Of a stretch of 64,000 nucleotides of DNA, positions 41,525-52,823 are shown one piece after another. The DNA lies in the NCBI RefSeq assembly GCF_003602005.1, contig NZ_QZWD01000005.1:1-64000 (forward strand). The letters run 5' to 3'. The number at the start of each line of letters is the position of its first letter. Positions within the stretch are counted from its first letter, which is position 1. The stretch comes from Salinisphaera sp. Q1T1-3. GTDB taxonomy: Bacteria > Pseudomonadota > Gammaproteobacteria > Nevskiales > Salinisphaeraceae. The position numbers were made by a program, and so were the translations under genes. The notes below the pieces were generated by a model, which was not told the origin of the DNA, ran no database searches, and saw only the letters and a program-made list of their open reading frames with translations.

Positions 41525-42781
41525 TTAGTGGCTGTGGGCGGCACTGCGCGTGCCGCTCGTGAGGATGGATTTCAGATCGAAGGCGCCCCGACGCACCACG
41601 GTCTCGCCGGGCGAAATGCCGCGGACGATCTCCACGAGTCCGGCAGTCTCGGCGCCGGTCGCCACCGCGACGGCGCGAAAATGACCGGGGGCATCGCCGG
41701 GTACGAAGACCACGGGACGATCATCGTCCAGCACCTGGACCGCATCGACCGGCACCAGCGCGCGTGGCGACCCGCCGGCCGCCTGGATACGGGCCTGGCC
41801 GAACATGCCGGCCGCCAGGCGGCCCTGCTGGTTATTCACCACCGCACGCGCGGCCAGTGTGCGCGATTCGTTGTCGAGGGCCTGGGAAACCCAGTCGATA
41901 CGGCCATCGAACTGCCGGTTCGGCAGCGCGCGCACGGTGAAGCTCATCGCCTGGCCGGGACGCACGCGCGGGGCCTGGTCGGCACTGATCTGCATCATCA
42001 CCCAGAGCGTGTCGGCATCGACGACGTGCACCGGCGTGGCATCGGACGAGACGGTCTGGCCGGCCACGAGATCGCGACGCTGAACGGTGCCCGCGATGGG
42101 TGAGATGAGCGAAAAACGCGACAGCCGGGAATCGTCCCCGGCATCGATGGCGGCGATGTCCGTGTCCGTCAGGCCGTGCAAGACGAGTTCGGCGCGGGCC
42201 GCTCGTCGTTCGGCACGTGCCGATACATATGCGACTTGCGCGGCATCGACGTCGGTCGCGCTGACGATCCGATCCTCGGCCAGTTGTTGCTTGCGCCGAT
42301 AGACCGCGCGGGCATTGCGCGTTTCGGCGTTGGAGCGCAGCCAGGCGGCTTTGGCCCGGCCCAGGGCGACACTGTCAAGGACGGCGAGCGTGTCGCCGGG
42401 CGCGACGGTATCGCCGAGGTCGGCCGTCACCGATACCACCTTGGCTTCGACGCGCGGGCCGATATGGGCAACACGGTCGGCATCGAAACGAACCTCTGCC
42501 GGTGCGCTCAGCGTCGCCTCGGCCGTGCCGGCCTCTGCCGGGCCGGTCTCGATGGGCAGCCGTTCGCGCTGGGCGGACGTCAGAGTCAGTCGACGGGATG
42601 ACGCCTCGTGGGCGTCGTGATGGGCATGATCTTCACCGGCGCCGTGTTCGTCTTCTGTCTTGGCCGTGCGTTGTGGTTCTGGATCGGTCTGGCCCGGTGT
42701 GGTCTCCGGGTTACAGCCGGTCTGCGCGCCGGCGAGCGAGATCAGCAACAGGGCAGAGAGACAGTTCATCGATACGCGCAT
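41525..42781 (-). CDS. RND efflux adaptor lipoprotein (CzcB/CusB type)
   Basis: 418 residues from the ATG at 42781, whose site (GGAG) overlaps the end of the outer-membrane gene. A lipobox (SLAGAQTGC) anchors it. A histidine- and acid-rich stretch (EDEHGAGEDHAHHDAHEA) follows and can bind metal. Then come the barrel-sandwich/lipoyl (VEAKVVSVTADLGDTVAPGD), alpha-hairpin (AKAAWLRSNAETRNARAVYR) and beta-barrel domains of a membrane-fusion protein. It links the pump to the outer-membrane channel and may hand over metal. The C-terminus ends AAHSH. Confidence 0.93.
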   Translation of the reverse strand: MRVSMNCLSALLLISLAGAQTGCNPETTPGQTDPEPQRTAKTEDEHGAGEDHAHHDAHEASSRRLTLTSAQRERLPIETGPAEAGTAEATLSAPAEVRFDADRVAHIGPRVEAKVVSVTADLGDTVAPGDTLAVLDSVALGRAKAAWLRSNAETRNARAVYRRKQQLAEDRIVSATDVDAAQVAYVSARAERRAARAELVLHGLTDTDIAAIDAGDDSRLSRFSLISPIAGTVQRRDLVAGQTVSSDATPVHVVDADTLWVMMQISADQAPRVRPGQAMSFTVRALPNRQFDGRIDWVSQALDNESRTLAARAVVNNQQGRLAAGMFGQARIQAAGGSPRALVPVDAVQVLDDDRPVVFVPGDAPGHFRAVAVATGAETAGLVEIVRGISPGETVVRRGAFDLKSILTSGTRSAAHSH

Positions 42782-42782
42782 C

Positions 42783-44102
42783 TCAATCTCCGGCATGGGG
42801 CGTGGGCGCGCCGGTGACGGCGACAAGGCCGCCGGTGGCACGTTCGATATCGGTGGTTGCCTGGACAAACCGGCCCAGGGCATCGAGATATTCGCGTCGT
42901 ACGGCCATCAAGCTGTTCTGGGCCGCGGTGATCGCCGGGGCACCGACTTCGCCGGCGGCAAAGGCGCGACGGGTGAGGGCAAGGCTCTGTTGCGCGGCGT
43001 CCATCACCGCTTGATCCAGGCTGCGCACTTCCTCGCGTGCCGTCTCGTAGTCCGACAGACCGCGCAGGACCTGCAGGCGTACCGCCCGCTGCAGATTGTC
43101 CTGAGCCAGGCGACGGGCATCGAGTTCGGCCGCGGCCTGACGCCGCTCTCCCTGGTATCGGTGAAGAAGCGGCAACTCGAACGAGATCCCGCCCCCGAGG
43201 ATATCCGCGCCGTTACCGGCCGGGCCCTCGCCGCGCCCGCTGTTTTCGCGGCGATAGAAACCGAAGACCTCGAGATTCGGGATGATCTGTCGATCGGCCA
43301 GGGCGAGTCGTTTGCGCGCGGCAGCCACGCGACCGGCCGCGGCCTGCAGATCACGGCGCTGGCGCAGGGCGCGCGAGAGCAGCGCTTGTCGGTCGGGCAG
43401 GTCGGCCGGGTTCACACGCAGGCGGCCGACGATATCCAGTCGACGCGTGGGCGCGATGCCGAGCAGCTCGTCGAGCGCAAACCGGGCCCGGGCCCGCTGT
43501 CGACGGGCCCGGGCCTGCAGGGCCTCGGCCCGGCGCAGGCCCAGACGGGCGGCGTTGGCTTCCAGCTGTGTGCCGGCACCGGCATCCAGACGTCGACGTG
43601 CATAGCCATCGATGCGGCGTGTCGCCTGCTGTACCCGGTCGGCCGTGGAAACGGCCCGTTCGGCCAGCAGCACGGACAGAAAGGCATGGCGGACGCGCGT
43701 GCTCGTCGCCGACAACAGATAGCGATACCGGTCCCGGGCCGCGCCGAGCTCGTGGCTCGCCGCGGCCTCGCGTAGCGCGCCCTGACCGGCGATCCAGAAA
43801 GTCTGGCTGAGCGTGATGTCCAGATCGGTGCCGCGACCGGCCGGGGTGCGCCGCTGGCCGGCGCCGATCTGAACACGCGGGTTCGAAGGGACAGCGACAT
43901 CGGCATGGATGGCCTGACCGGTTCGGCGTTCGATGTCGATCCGGGCCGCGCGCAGTGTCGGGTTATGTTCGGCCGCCCAGTCGAGCGCGGCCGCGAGTGT
44001 CAGGGGCTGGGGGATCTGGGTGAGCGCCGATGCGCTCGCCGACCACAGCGCCAGCCCCAGGCCGAGCGCGCAGGCACCCGGCCGCAGGTAGGGCAGAAAC
44101 AT
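42783..44102 (-). CDS. Outer-membrane efflux channel (CzcC/TolC type)
   Basis: 439 residues. A signal peptide (ALGLGLALWSASASA) precedes two OEP repeats of helical hairpins and strands: PLTLAAALDWAAEHNPTLRA, DLDITLSQTFWIAGQGALRE, RRLDAGAGTQLEANAARLGL, GGGISFELPLLHRYQGERRQ, RRAFAAGEVGAPAITAAQNS. The protein forms the outer-membrane duct of the metal pump. The stop (42783) overlaps the spacer before the adaptor gene. The first gene of the operon, the CzcI-like protein, lies 40 bp upstream. Confidence 0.93.
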   Translation of the reverse strand: MFLPYLRPGACALGLGLALWSASASALTQIPQPLTLAAALDWAAEHNPTLRAARIDIERRTGQAIHADVAVPSNPRVQIGAGQRRTPAGRGTDLDITLSQTFWIAGQGALREAAASHELGAARDRYRYLLSATSTRVRHAFLSVLLAERAVSTADRVQQATRRIDGYARRRLDAGAGTQLEANAARLGLRRAEALQARARRQRARARFALDELLGIAPTRRLDIVGRLRVNPADLPDRQALLSRALRQRRDLQAAAGRVAAARKRLALADRQIIPNLEVFGFYRRENSGRGEGPAGNGADILGGGISFELPLLHRYQGERRQAAAELDARRLAQDNLQRAVRLQVLRGLSDYETAREEVRSLDQAVMDAAQQSLALTRRAFAAGEVGAPAITAAQNSLMAVRREYLDALGRFVQATTDIERATGGLVAVTGAPTPHAGD

Positions 44103-44142
44103 GCATGAATCCTCATCGCGAAAAGAAGAAGAGCGAGAGAAT

Positions 44143-44502
44143 TCAGGCTATGGGCGGGGTAATCGGCGGTTGGGCGGCAACGCTGGTATAGCGGGCCGGC
44201 GTGCGTGTGACGAGCGCGGCCGCACCGGGCCGGGTCTCGTGTACGAAGATATGGATGACACCCAGGTGATGCAGCTCGGCGTGGCTGCAGCAATGGTCTG
44301 CGGGCGGATCCGGCTGGTCGGGGCTGGCCGTGGCGGCGGATGCTGAGGCATCGATGGCAGTCGTCGCCGTCGTTGCCGAGGCATGCGTGTGCTTCGGCGC
44401 AGCCGCCAGACCATGCACCGACCACAAGAGGGCGTTGCACAGCAGGCACAGGGCCAGCGCGCTCTTGCACCAGGTCGACAGTCGGGACCAGCCGTCTCGC
44501 AT
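44143..44502 (-). CDS. Small exported Cys/His protein of the metal efflux operon (CzcI/CopL-like)
   Basis: 119 residues from the ATG at 44502, chosen because it gives a signal peptide (TWCKSALALCLLCNALLWSV, then HGLAAA); the longer reading from 44616 does not. The mature part has KHTHASATT, a Pro/Asp spacer and DHCCSHAELHHLGVIHIF, with Cys and His ligands likely to bind metal. Small periplasmic proteins of this kind (CzcI, CopL) lead metal-efflux operons and act in sensing or buffering. It is the first gene of the unit to 38419. Confidence 0.75.
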   Translation of the reverse strand: MRDGWSRLSTWCKSALALCLLCNALLWSVHGLAAAPKHTHASATTATTAIDASASAATASPDQPDPPADHCCSHAELHHLGVIHIFVHETRPGAAALVTRTPARYTSVAAQPPITPPIA

Positions 44503-44581
44503 GACGTCATTCGAGCATGCCCGGGCGCGCGGTGCAACGCCGGCTGGTGCTCTCGACTGCGGTGGCCGAATCGCGGTCCCA

Positions 44582-44613
44582 CGCAGGCCGGCCCACACCG
44601 GGACCGGCCTGCG
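44582..44613 (-). terminator. Hairpin after the aldehyde dehydrogenase gene
   Basis: CGCAGGCCGG and CCGGCCTGCG form a 10-bp stem with a 12-base loop, 16 bp beyond the aldehyde dehydrogenase stop. No run of T follows, so it may be only a transcript-end structure separating the gene from the metal operon. Confidence 0.5.
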
Positions 44614-44628
44614 CAAGCCGCAGCTGCG

Positions 44629-46140
44629 TTACAGCGAGATCGCCACCGACTTCGTCTCGGTGTAGTTGGCCAGCACCTGCTCGCCCATCTCCCGGCCCCA
44701 GCCGGACTGCTTGAAGCCGCCGAAGGGCAGCGCGGCGTCGAAGATGTTGTAGCAATTCACCCAGACCGTGCCCGCCCGGAGCCGGGCAGCCAGCTTGTGG
44801 GCCTTGCCGATGTCCTGGGTCCATACGCCCGAGGCCAGGCCGAAGACCGTATCGTTGGCGCGACGCACGAGATCGTGGTCGACATCCGAGAACTTCGTGG
44901 CCGCGACGACCGGGCCGAAGATCTCTTCCTGGTAGACGCTCATGTCGTCGTCGACATCGACCAGTACCGTCGGTTTGACGAAATAGCCGGCACCGTCGCC
45001 CCGCTCGCCGCCGGCGGCTGCTTTCGCCCCCTGTTGCTTGCCGGCATCGAGATAGCCGGTTACGCGCTCGAGCTGGGTGCGCGAGACCAGTGGGCCCATC
45101 TGGGTTTCCGGGTCCAGCCCGGGGCCGAGCTTGATGTTGCGGGCATAGTCGGCAATCCCTTCGATGACCTCGTCATAGACTTTTTCATGGACGAAAAGCC
45201 GCGAACCGGCGGCACAGCACTGGCCGTGGTTGAAGAAGATGGCGTTGGCTGCGCCCGGAATGGCTTTTTCCAGATCGGCATCATCGAGCACGATGTTGGG
45301 CGACTTGCCGCCGAGCTCCAGCGACACCTTCTTCAGGTTGCCCCTGGCGGCATCGACGATCAGCCGGCCCACGTCGGTCGAGCCGGTGAAGGCGATCTTG
45401 TCGACCTGCGGATGGGCGGCGATGGGCGCGCCGGCTTCTTCTCCGAAACCGGTGATGATGTTGACCACACCGTCCGGCACGCCGGCTTCCTGCATGATCT
45501 CGGCGAGCTTCAGCCCGGACAGCGGCGTCTCCTCGGCCAGCTTCATGACCACTGTATTGCCACAGGCCAGCGCCGGGCCGAGCTTCCAGGCCGCCATGAG
45601 CAACGGGAAGTTCCAGGGGATGATCTGGCCGCACACACCGACAGGCTCGCGCCGGGTATAGGCATGCCACTGGGCATCCGGGGCATAGGGCACGGTGATG
45701 CCGATCTGTTCGCCGTTGAGCTTGGTCGCCCAGCCGGCCATGTACTGGAACAGCTCCGCAGCCAGAGGGACGTCGGCCGCGCGGGCGATCGAGATCGGCT
45801 TGCCGTTGTCGAGCGATTCGAGCTGCGCCAGTTCCTCCTGATGTGCCATGATCAGGTCCCCGATCTTCCAGACGATGCGACCGCGCTCGGCCGGGGACAT
45901 CCGTGTCCACGGGCCATCATCGAAAGCCTGCTGTGCTGCCTTGACCGCCTTGTCGACATCGGCCTTGCCGGCGGATTGGGCCTGGGCGATGACCTCGTCC
46001 GTCGCCGGATTGTAGACATCGAAGGTCTGGCCGGATTCGGCGGCCACCCATTGCCCGCCGATGAGCATTCTGCGTGGGGTGTCGATGAATTCCCGGACCC
46101 CGGGTTCGAGTTCGACCTGCTTGGCTGCGACTGCGTTCAT
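44629..46140 (-). CDS. NAD-dependent aldehyde dehydrogenase
   Basis: 503 residues from the ATG at 46140 (AGGAGGAG upstream). All ALDH features are present: PWNFPLLMAAWKLGPALACG with the NAD-binding Asn, FTGSTDVGR, the catalytic Glu in LELGGKSPN, the catalytic Cys in FFNHGQCCAAGSRL and the final GFKQSGWGREMG. It oxidises aldehydes to acids in the cytoplasm; the closest look is to broad ALDH1/2-type enzymes such as phenylacetaldehyde or betaine aldehyde dehydrogenases. Its position before the glycerol locus on the same strand may mean it handles aldehydes formed from glycerol, but a terminator lies between. Confidence 0.95.
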   Translation of the reverse strand: MNAVAAKQVELEPGVREFIDTPRRMLIGGQWVAAESGQTFDVYNPATDEVIAQAQSAGKADVDKAVKAAQQAFDDGPWTRMSPAERGRIVWKIGDLIMAHQEELAQLESLDNGKPISIARAADVPLAAELFQYMAGWATKLNGEQIGITVPYAPDAQWHAYTRREPVGVCGQIIPWNFPLLMAAWKLGPALACGNTVVMKLAEETPLSGLKLAEIMQEAGVPDGVVNIITGFGEEAGAPIAAHPQVDKIAFTGSTDVGRLIVDAARGNLKKVSLELGGKSPNIVLDDADLEKAIPGAANAIFFNHGQCCAAGSRLFVHEKVYDEVIEGIADYARNIKLGPGLDPETQMGPLVSRTQLERVTGYLDAGKQQGAKAAAGGERGDGAGYFVKPTVLVDVDDDMSVYQEEIFGPVVAATKFSDVDHDLVRRANDTVFGLASGVWTQDIGKAHKLAARLRAGTVWVNCYNIFDAALPFGGFKQSGWGREMGEQVLANYTETKSVAISL

Positions 46141-46469
46141 CTTCGTCTCCTCCTGTTTATATTTCGACACGGGCCGACGCCAAGATGATCGAACGATGCG
46201 TCACGGCGTGCGGTGACCGGTGCCCGGCGTTCGCGTCATTCGCGATAGGCCGTGTCCTGAAGCATCGCGCAAGTTCTGCGCCAACGGAAGATGGACGACA
46301 GGGCTTGTTGACTCGGGGGCGTGGCGCGCGCGGTCGCCACACCTGCGGCAGGGCGGTGCCACAACCGTGCGTGCTGACAGGGCCGTTGTGCCCGGCCACC
46401 CGCAGCCCCTGCCGAAACGGGCGTGCGCGGTCGTCTGCGCGGGGGCGCCCGGCGGTCTGTCTGGCGCAC

Positions 46470-46501
46470 AAAAAAGCCCCGTCGATATCGACGAGGCCTT
46501 G
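46470..46501 (-). terminator. Rho-independent terminator of glpK
   Basis: On the minus strand GGCCTCGTCGATATCGACGG, followed by GGCTTTTTT, gives a strong stem and T-run 32 bp after the glpK stop. It ends the glycerol unit. The remaining intergenic DNA to the aldehyde dehydrogenase start (46141-46469) holds no recognisable gene. Confidence 0.85.
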
Positions 46502-46532
46502 AACGCTCACGCGATGGCGCGCGCGGTCTCGG

Positions 46533-48837
<2,305 letters not shown>

Positions 48838-48855
48838 CGCTCGTTGCTCCGCTCG

Positions 48856-48933
48856 TCAGGGCCGCAGCGTGCGGTGGCTGTTGGTGGATCGACGGACGCA
48901 TGCCGCGCCTGTCTCGTATCGGGTCGAATTCAT
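48856..48933 (-). CDS. Possible 25-residue ORF between glpD and glpF
   Basis: ATG at 48933, with CGAGGAGGAGA directly upstream, opens a 25-codon frame (MNSTRYETGAACVRRSTNSH, then RTLRP) that ends with TGA 18 bp before glpF. The unusually strong ribosome binding site makes translation likely, but no known family matches. It may be a leader peptide or a chance ORF that only lends its site to glpF by coupling. Confidence that it is a functional protein is low. Confidence 0.3.
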   Translation of the reverse strand: MNSTRYETGAACVRRSTNSHRTLRP

Positions 48934-48982
48934 CTTCTCCTCCTCGTTTCGCGGGTCTGTTGGGTAATCGATATGAATACGG

Positions 48983-50506
48983 TCAGGCCGTGCAGGCCAT
49001 CGGTGCTGTCGTCCGGGCCTCGGGTTTGGCCAGATAATCGGCGAGCCGTTGTTGATCGCGGGTGCCGATTCGCAGGCCCAGTTTCGAGCGGCGCCAGAGA
49101 ATGTCCGATGCGCTGCGGGCCCATTCGTATCGGCACAGATAATCGACTTCCGCGCGGTACAGGTCGGCGCCGAAATGCGTGCCGAGATCGGCGAGGCTTT
49201 CGGCCTGGCCGATCACGTCATGGACGCGGGTGCCATAGGCAAAGACGAGACGCCGGGCCATCGTCGACGGAATGAACGGATGACTCGCGCCAAGCGCGTC
49301 GACAATTCGCTGCGGCTCGCGCTCATCGCCGCCGGGCAACGGATGGCCGGTGGCCGTCCAGGCCGGTGCGTGGTTGCCCAGCGTCGGGGCGAGCTGATCG
49401 ATCGCATCCTCGGCCAGTCGGCGGAAGGTCGTGAGCTTGCCGCCGAACACGTTGAGCAGCGGCGCGGCTTCGGTGTCGAGCTGGATGCGATAGTCGCGCG
49501 TGATCTCGCTGGCGTTGTCCTCGGCATCGTCAAGCAGCGGTCGGACGCCGGCATAGGACCAGACGGCATCGCCCGGGGTGATCCGTGCCTTGAAGTAACG
49601 ATTCACGGCATCGCAGAGATAGGTGATCTCGTCGTCGGAGATCGTGACGGCCCCGGGGGCGCCGTCGTGCTCGACATCGGTGGTACCGATCAGGGTGTAG
49701 TCGCGCTCGTAGGGAATCGCGAAGACAATGCGGCCGTCCGGCTGCTGGAAGATATAGGCATGGTCGTGGTCGAACAGACGGTTCACGACGATATGGCTGC
49801 CCTTGATCAGACGCAGCGCGTATCGATGCGTCAGATGCGCGACATCGTCGAGAAACCGCACGGCCCACGGCCCGGCCGCGTTGACCAGACCGCGCGCACG
49901 CACGTCGATCTGCGTGCCGTCGGCTTTCTCGAGCCGGACCTGCCAGCCCGCGGCATCGCGCTGTGCGGACTCGCAGCGCGTGCGGGTGGCGATCGTTGCG
50001 CCACGGGCTGCCGCGTCCATGCAGTTCAATACGACCAGACGCGCGTCCTGAACCCAGGCATCGGAGTAGATGAAGCCTTTGTCGAACGCGTCCTGCAGCG
50101 ATTCACCCGCGGGATGTGTCGCGAACCGGATACCGTGTGAACGCGCCAGTGTCTGGCGCCCGCCGAGGCGATCGTAGAGAAACAGACCGGCGCGGATCAT
50201 CCAGGCCGGGCGTAGATGTTTCTGATGTGGCAGCACGAAGCGCAGGGGCCAGATGATGTGCGGCGCGGCGGCGAGCAGCACTTCGCGTTCGGCAAGCGCC
50301 TTGCCGACCAGCTTGAACTCGTACTGTTCGAGGTAACGCAGGCCACCGTGGATCAGTTTGGTCGAGGCCGAGGACGTATGACTGGCCAGATCATCGGCCT
50401 CGCACAGCAGGACCGACAACCCGCGACCTGCGGCATCGCGGGCGATGCCGGCGCCGTTGATACCGCCACCGATGACGATCAGGTCGTAGCAGGATGTCTC
50501 ATGCAT
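48983..50506 (-). CDS. glpD: Aerobic glycerol-3-phosphate dehydrogenase
   Basis: 507 residues from the ATG at 50506; the reading from 50593 has no better site. FAD-binding GGGINGAGIARDAAGRGLSV, SSASTKLIHGGLRYLEQYEF, VNAAGPWAVRFLDD, GTTDVEHDG and the C-terminal DILWRRSKLGLRI are all present. This membrane-associated flavoprotein oxidises glycerol 3-phosphate to dihydroxyacetone phosphate and passes electrons to ubiquinone. It is upstream of glpF and glpK and downstream of the GlpR gene with 233 bp between. Confidence 0.97.
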   Translation of the reverse strand: MHETSCYDLIVIGGGINGAGIARDAAGRGLSVLLCEADDLASHTSSASTKLIHGGLRYLEQYEFKLVGKALAEREVLLAAAPHIIWPLRFVLPHQKHLRPAWMIRAGLFLYDRLGGRQTLARSHGIRFATHPAGESLQDAFDKGFIYSDAWVQDARLVVLNCMDAAARGATIATRTRCESAQRDAAGWQVRLEKADGTQIDVRARGLVNAAGPWAVRFLDDVAHLTHRYALRLIKGSHIVVNRLFDHDHAYIFQQPDGRIVFAIPYERDYTLIGTTDVEHDGAPGAVTISDDEITYLCDAVNRYFKARITPGDAVWSYAGVRPLLDDAEDNASEITRDYRIQLDTEAAPLLNVFGGKLTTFRRLAEDAIDQLAPTLGNHAPAWTATGHPLPGGDEREPQRIVDALGASHPFIPSTMARRLVFAYGTRVHDVIGQAESLADLGTHFGADLYRAEVDYLCRYEWARSASDILWRRSKLGLRIGTRDQQRLADYLAKPEARTTAPMACTA

Positions 50507-50739
50507 GGCGAAGGGTGGCCGGGTTGATTTTCGGTTTGCGACGTTAACGCTCGGAAGTGAACAACCGCAACGCGTCAAAAGTCGTAGAGACAAGGCCCCG
50601 CATCATGGTGTCGGGCAAGCGACGCGGGCACCTGCGGCCGAGCCAACCCGTGACTACGGCCCAGATCGATGGCCGGCGGCGGCGCTCGATGTGCGGCATG
50701 TGGCCGATCATGGCTGACCGGAAATCGTCCGGTGCCCGG

Positions 50740-51534
50740 TCAGGGCGTGTCGGTGACGTAGACGGCCACACCGGCATCGGCCACCACGCGGGCGAGTTCG
50801 CCGCTCGGGCGACGATCGGTGAACAGAGCATCGAAATCCGAGATATTGGCCACACGAATCAGGGCATGGCGTCGATATTTACTGGCGTCGGCGAGCAGGA
50901 AACGGCGCCGGGCGCTAGCCAGGATGGCCTGTAGGAGACGGACCTCGTGGTAGTCGAAGTCCATGAGGCTGCCGTCCTCCTCGATACCCGAGATACTCAT
51001 CAGCGCATAGTCGACGCGGAAGCTGCGAAAGAAATCGATGGCCGATTCGCCGGTCACGCCCGCATCGATCTGGCGCACGATGCCGCCGGCCAGCATGACT
51101 TCATTCGAGTCGCTTGCCGACAGGGTCGCGGCCACCCGCAGATTGTTGGTGATGGCCCGCAGTCCGCGATGCCCCTTCAAGGCCAGCCCGACTGCCTGTG
51201 CCGTGGTGCCGAGCCCGATGGCCACGGCGGCATGATCGGGGATATGGGTAGCAGCGAGATCCGCGATGCGTCGCTTGGCGTCGGCATGCAGGCCTTCGCG
51301 GGTTTCATAGGCCAGATTTTCGGTGGACGGCGGAAGCCCCGCCCCGCCGTGATAGCGCTGCAGCAGACGACGCGCGCACAGCGCGTTGATGTCCCGGCGG
51401 ACGGTCTGCGGCGTGATGTCGAACTCGCGGGCCAGGGCCTCGATCGCCACGAAACCGTATTGCTGCACACGGGCGACGATGGCCTCCTGGCGTGGCGTGA
51501 TGGGTTCATCGTCGTCGGCTTTGTGATCGGTCAA
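50740..51534 (-). CDS. glpR: DeoR-family repressor of glycerol genes
   Basis: 264 residues from a TTG at 51534. DeoR helix-turn-helix near residues 15-65 (RVQQYGFVAIEALAREFDIT, then PQTVRRDINALCARRLLQRY HGG), sugar-binding C-terminal domain (GLGTTAQAVGLALKGH, MLAGGIVRQIDAGVTGES, FFRSFRVDYALMSISGIEED). GlpR binds glycerol 3-phosphate and represses glp genes. Its place next to glpD/F/K and the palindrome at 51575, which has the known GlpR half-sites, support the name. The site lies 41 bp before its own start, so it probably represses itself. Confidence 0.94.
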   Translation of the reverse strand: MTDHKADDDEPITPRQEAIVARVQQYGFVAIEALAREFDITPQTVRRDINALCARRLLQRYHGGAGLPPSTENLAYETREGLHADAKRRIADLAATHIPDHAAVAIGLGTTAQAVGLALKGHRGLRAITNNLRVAATLSASDSNEVMLAGGIVRQIDAGVTGESAIDFFRSFRVDYALMSISGIEEDGSLMDFDYHEVRLLQAILASARRRFLLADASKYRRHALIRVANISDFDALFTDRRPSGELARVVADAGVAVYVTDTP

Positions 51535-51574
51535 GGCGGTGGGTCAGTGTGAAATCCGTGCTCACCTTATGAGT

Positions 51575-51594
51575 AATGTTCGTTTCCGAACATT
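51575..51594. promoter_or_regulatory. GlpR operator
   Basis: AATGTTCGTTTCCGAACATT has perfect 8-bp arms (AATGTTCG and CGAACATT) around TTTC. The arms match the well-known GlpR half-site with core TGTTCG and CGAACA. It lies in the promoter region of the glpR gene. Confidence 0.8.
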
Positions 51595-51917
51595 CGACGA
51601 AAGCCGGGGGCGGGCGGTCCCAGCTGCGCTGGGTCGCCGGTCAATGCGTGGTGGCAGCATTTGCCGTGCGAGGAGCCTGACGTGGGCGCATCGAAATTGG
51701 CGATAGCGGCCGGCGCGTTCGGCCGCCATATCGACCGTATCGGCAGGCGAGCGGCCAGGCGAGCGCAGGGTCGCATCACGCGGCGATCATGATCTTTGGC
51801 GGACCGTACTGAATCGTCGCGGGCAGCGCGTGTCTTTTGCCGACTTGTGACCGCTCGATAACGGCGCATGTCGGCCGCCGCCGCAACCCGCGTGGCGGCG
51901 GCAGGCGACCGGCGGGA
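51595..51917. other. Gene-free stretch
   Basis: About 320 bp between the GlpR operator and the SDR gene. No supportable ORF and no clear repeat. The bases after the GlpR site could hold a divergent promoter, but no gene starts on the plus strand here. Confidence 0.55.
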
Positions 51918-52712
51918 TCAGACCAGCGTATCGACGATGCCACCTTCGACGCGCAATGCGGCGCCCGTGGTGGCCGAGGCCTGTTCTGAGCAGGTATAGA
52001 CCACCATATTCGCGACTTCGTCGACGTGCGCGGCACGCTGGATGATGGAGCTGGGCCGGGCCTCCATGACGAAATCGCGGGCGAAATCTTCCATCGATTT
52101 GCCGGAATCCTTCTGATCCTCGCGGAGCATGTCCTGCACACCTTCAGACAGTGTCGGGCCGGGCAGCACGGCGTTGACGGTCACGCCGGTGCCGGCCATG
52201 CGCTTGGCCAGGCCGCGCGAGACCGAAAGATTGGCCGATTTCGTGAAGCCGTAATGGATCATGTCGGCCGGAATATTGATGCCGGACTCGGAGGACATGA
52301 ACACGATGCGACCCCAGCCGTTGGCCTCCATGCCGGGGGCGTAGGCGCGCGACAGACGCACCCCCGACATGATGTTCACGTCGAAGAATTGCTGCCACTT
52401 GTCGTCCGGCACGTCGAAGAAATCATGCGGGCCGAACAGGCCGACATTGTTGACCAGGATATCGACCTGCGGCTCGGCATCGACGACCGCCTGACAGCCT
52501 TCGGCCGTGCCCAGGTCCGCGGCGACGCCGCGCACGTCGGCATCCGGGAGCGCGGCCTTCAGATCGGCGATGGCGGCATCCACGCGATCCTGCTTGCGGC
52601 CGTTGAGTACCACCGTGGCGCCCGCGCCGGCCAGACCCTTGCCAATGGCCAGCCCGATGCCGCCCGTCGAGCCGGTGATGAGGGCGGTCTTGCCGTTGAG
52701 TTCTATCTTCAT
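51918..52712 (-). CDS. Short-chain dehydrogenase/reductase
   Basis: 264 residues: TGSTGGIGLAIGKGLAGAGA (Rossmann motif), ILVNNVGLFGPHDFFDVPDD, SSESG with the catalytic Ser, and YGFTKSANL with catalytic Tyr and Lys (YxxxK). The late PGPTLSEGVQDML region belongs to the substrate loop. The C-terminus (AALRVEGGIVDTLV) is the usual dimer strand. It is close to SDRs annotated as 3-oxoacyl-ACP reductase-like, yet substrate remains open. It is on the same strand as the next SDR at 52824, with 111 bp between. Confidence 0.94.
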   Translation of the reverse strand: MKIELNGKTALITGSTGGIGLAIGKGLAGAGATVVLNGRKQDRVDAAIADLKAALPDADVRGVAADLGTAEGCQAVVDAEPQVDILVNNVGLFGPHDFFDVPDDKWQQFFDVNIMSGVRLSRAYAPGMEANGWGRIVFMSSESGINIPADMIHYGFTKSANLSVSRGLAKRMAGTGVTVNAVLPGPTLSEGVQDMLREDQKDSGKSMEDFARDFVMEARPSSIIQRAAHVDEVANMVVYTCSEQASATTGAALRVEGGIVDTLV

Positions 52713-52823
52713 GATTCGGTCGCTCGAATTGAAAGCATGGACGGGAGATGGTTACGTCGGCCGCGAAAAACAAGACGCTTGGGTTCGTATCACGATTGGC
52801 CGGCCGGCACCGCACACGCGGCG

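Noticed and set aside
38347-41562. 1071-residue plus-strand ORF
   Set aside because: It is antisense to the RND pump gene; the length comes from high GC and codon bias. The pump reading has complete family motifs.
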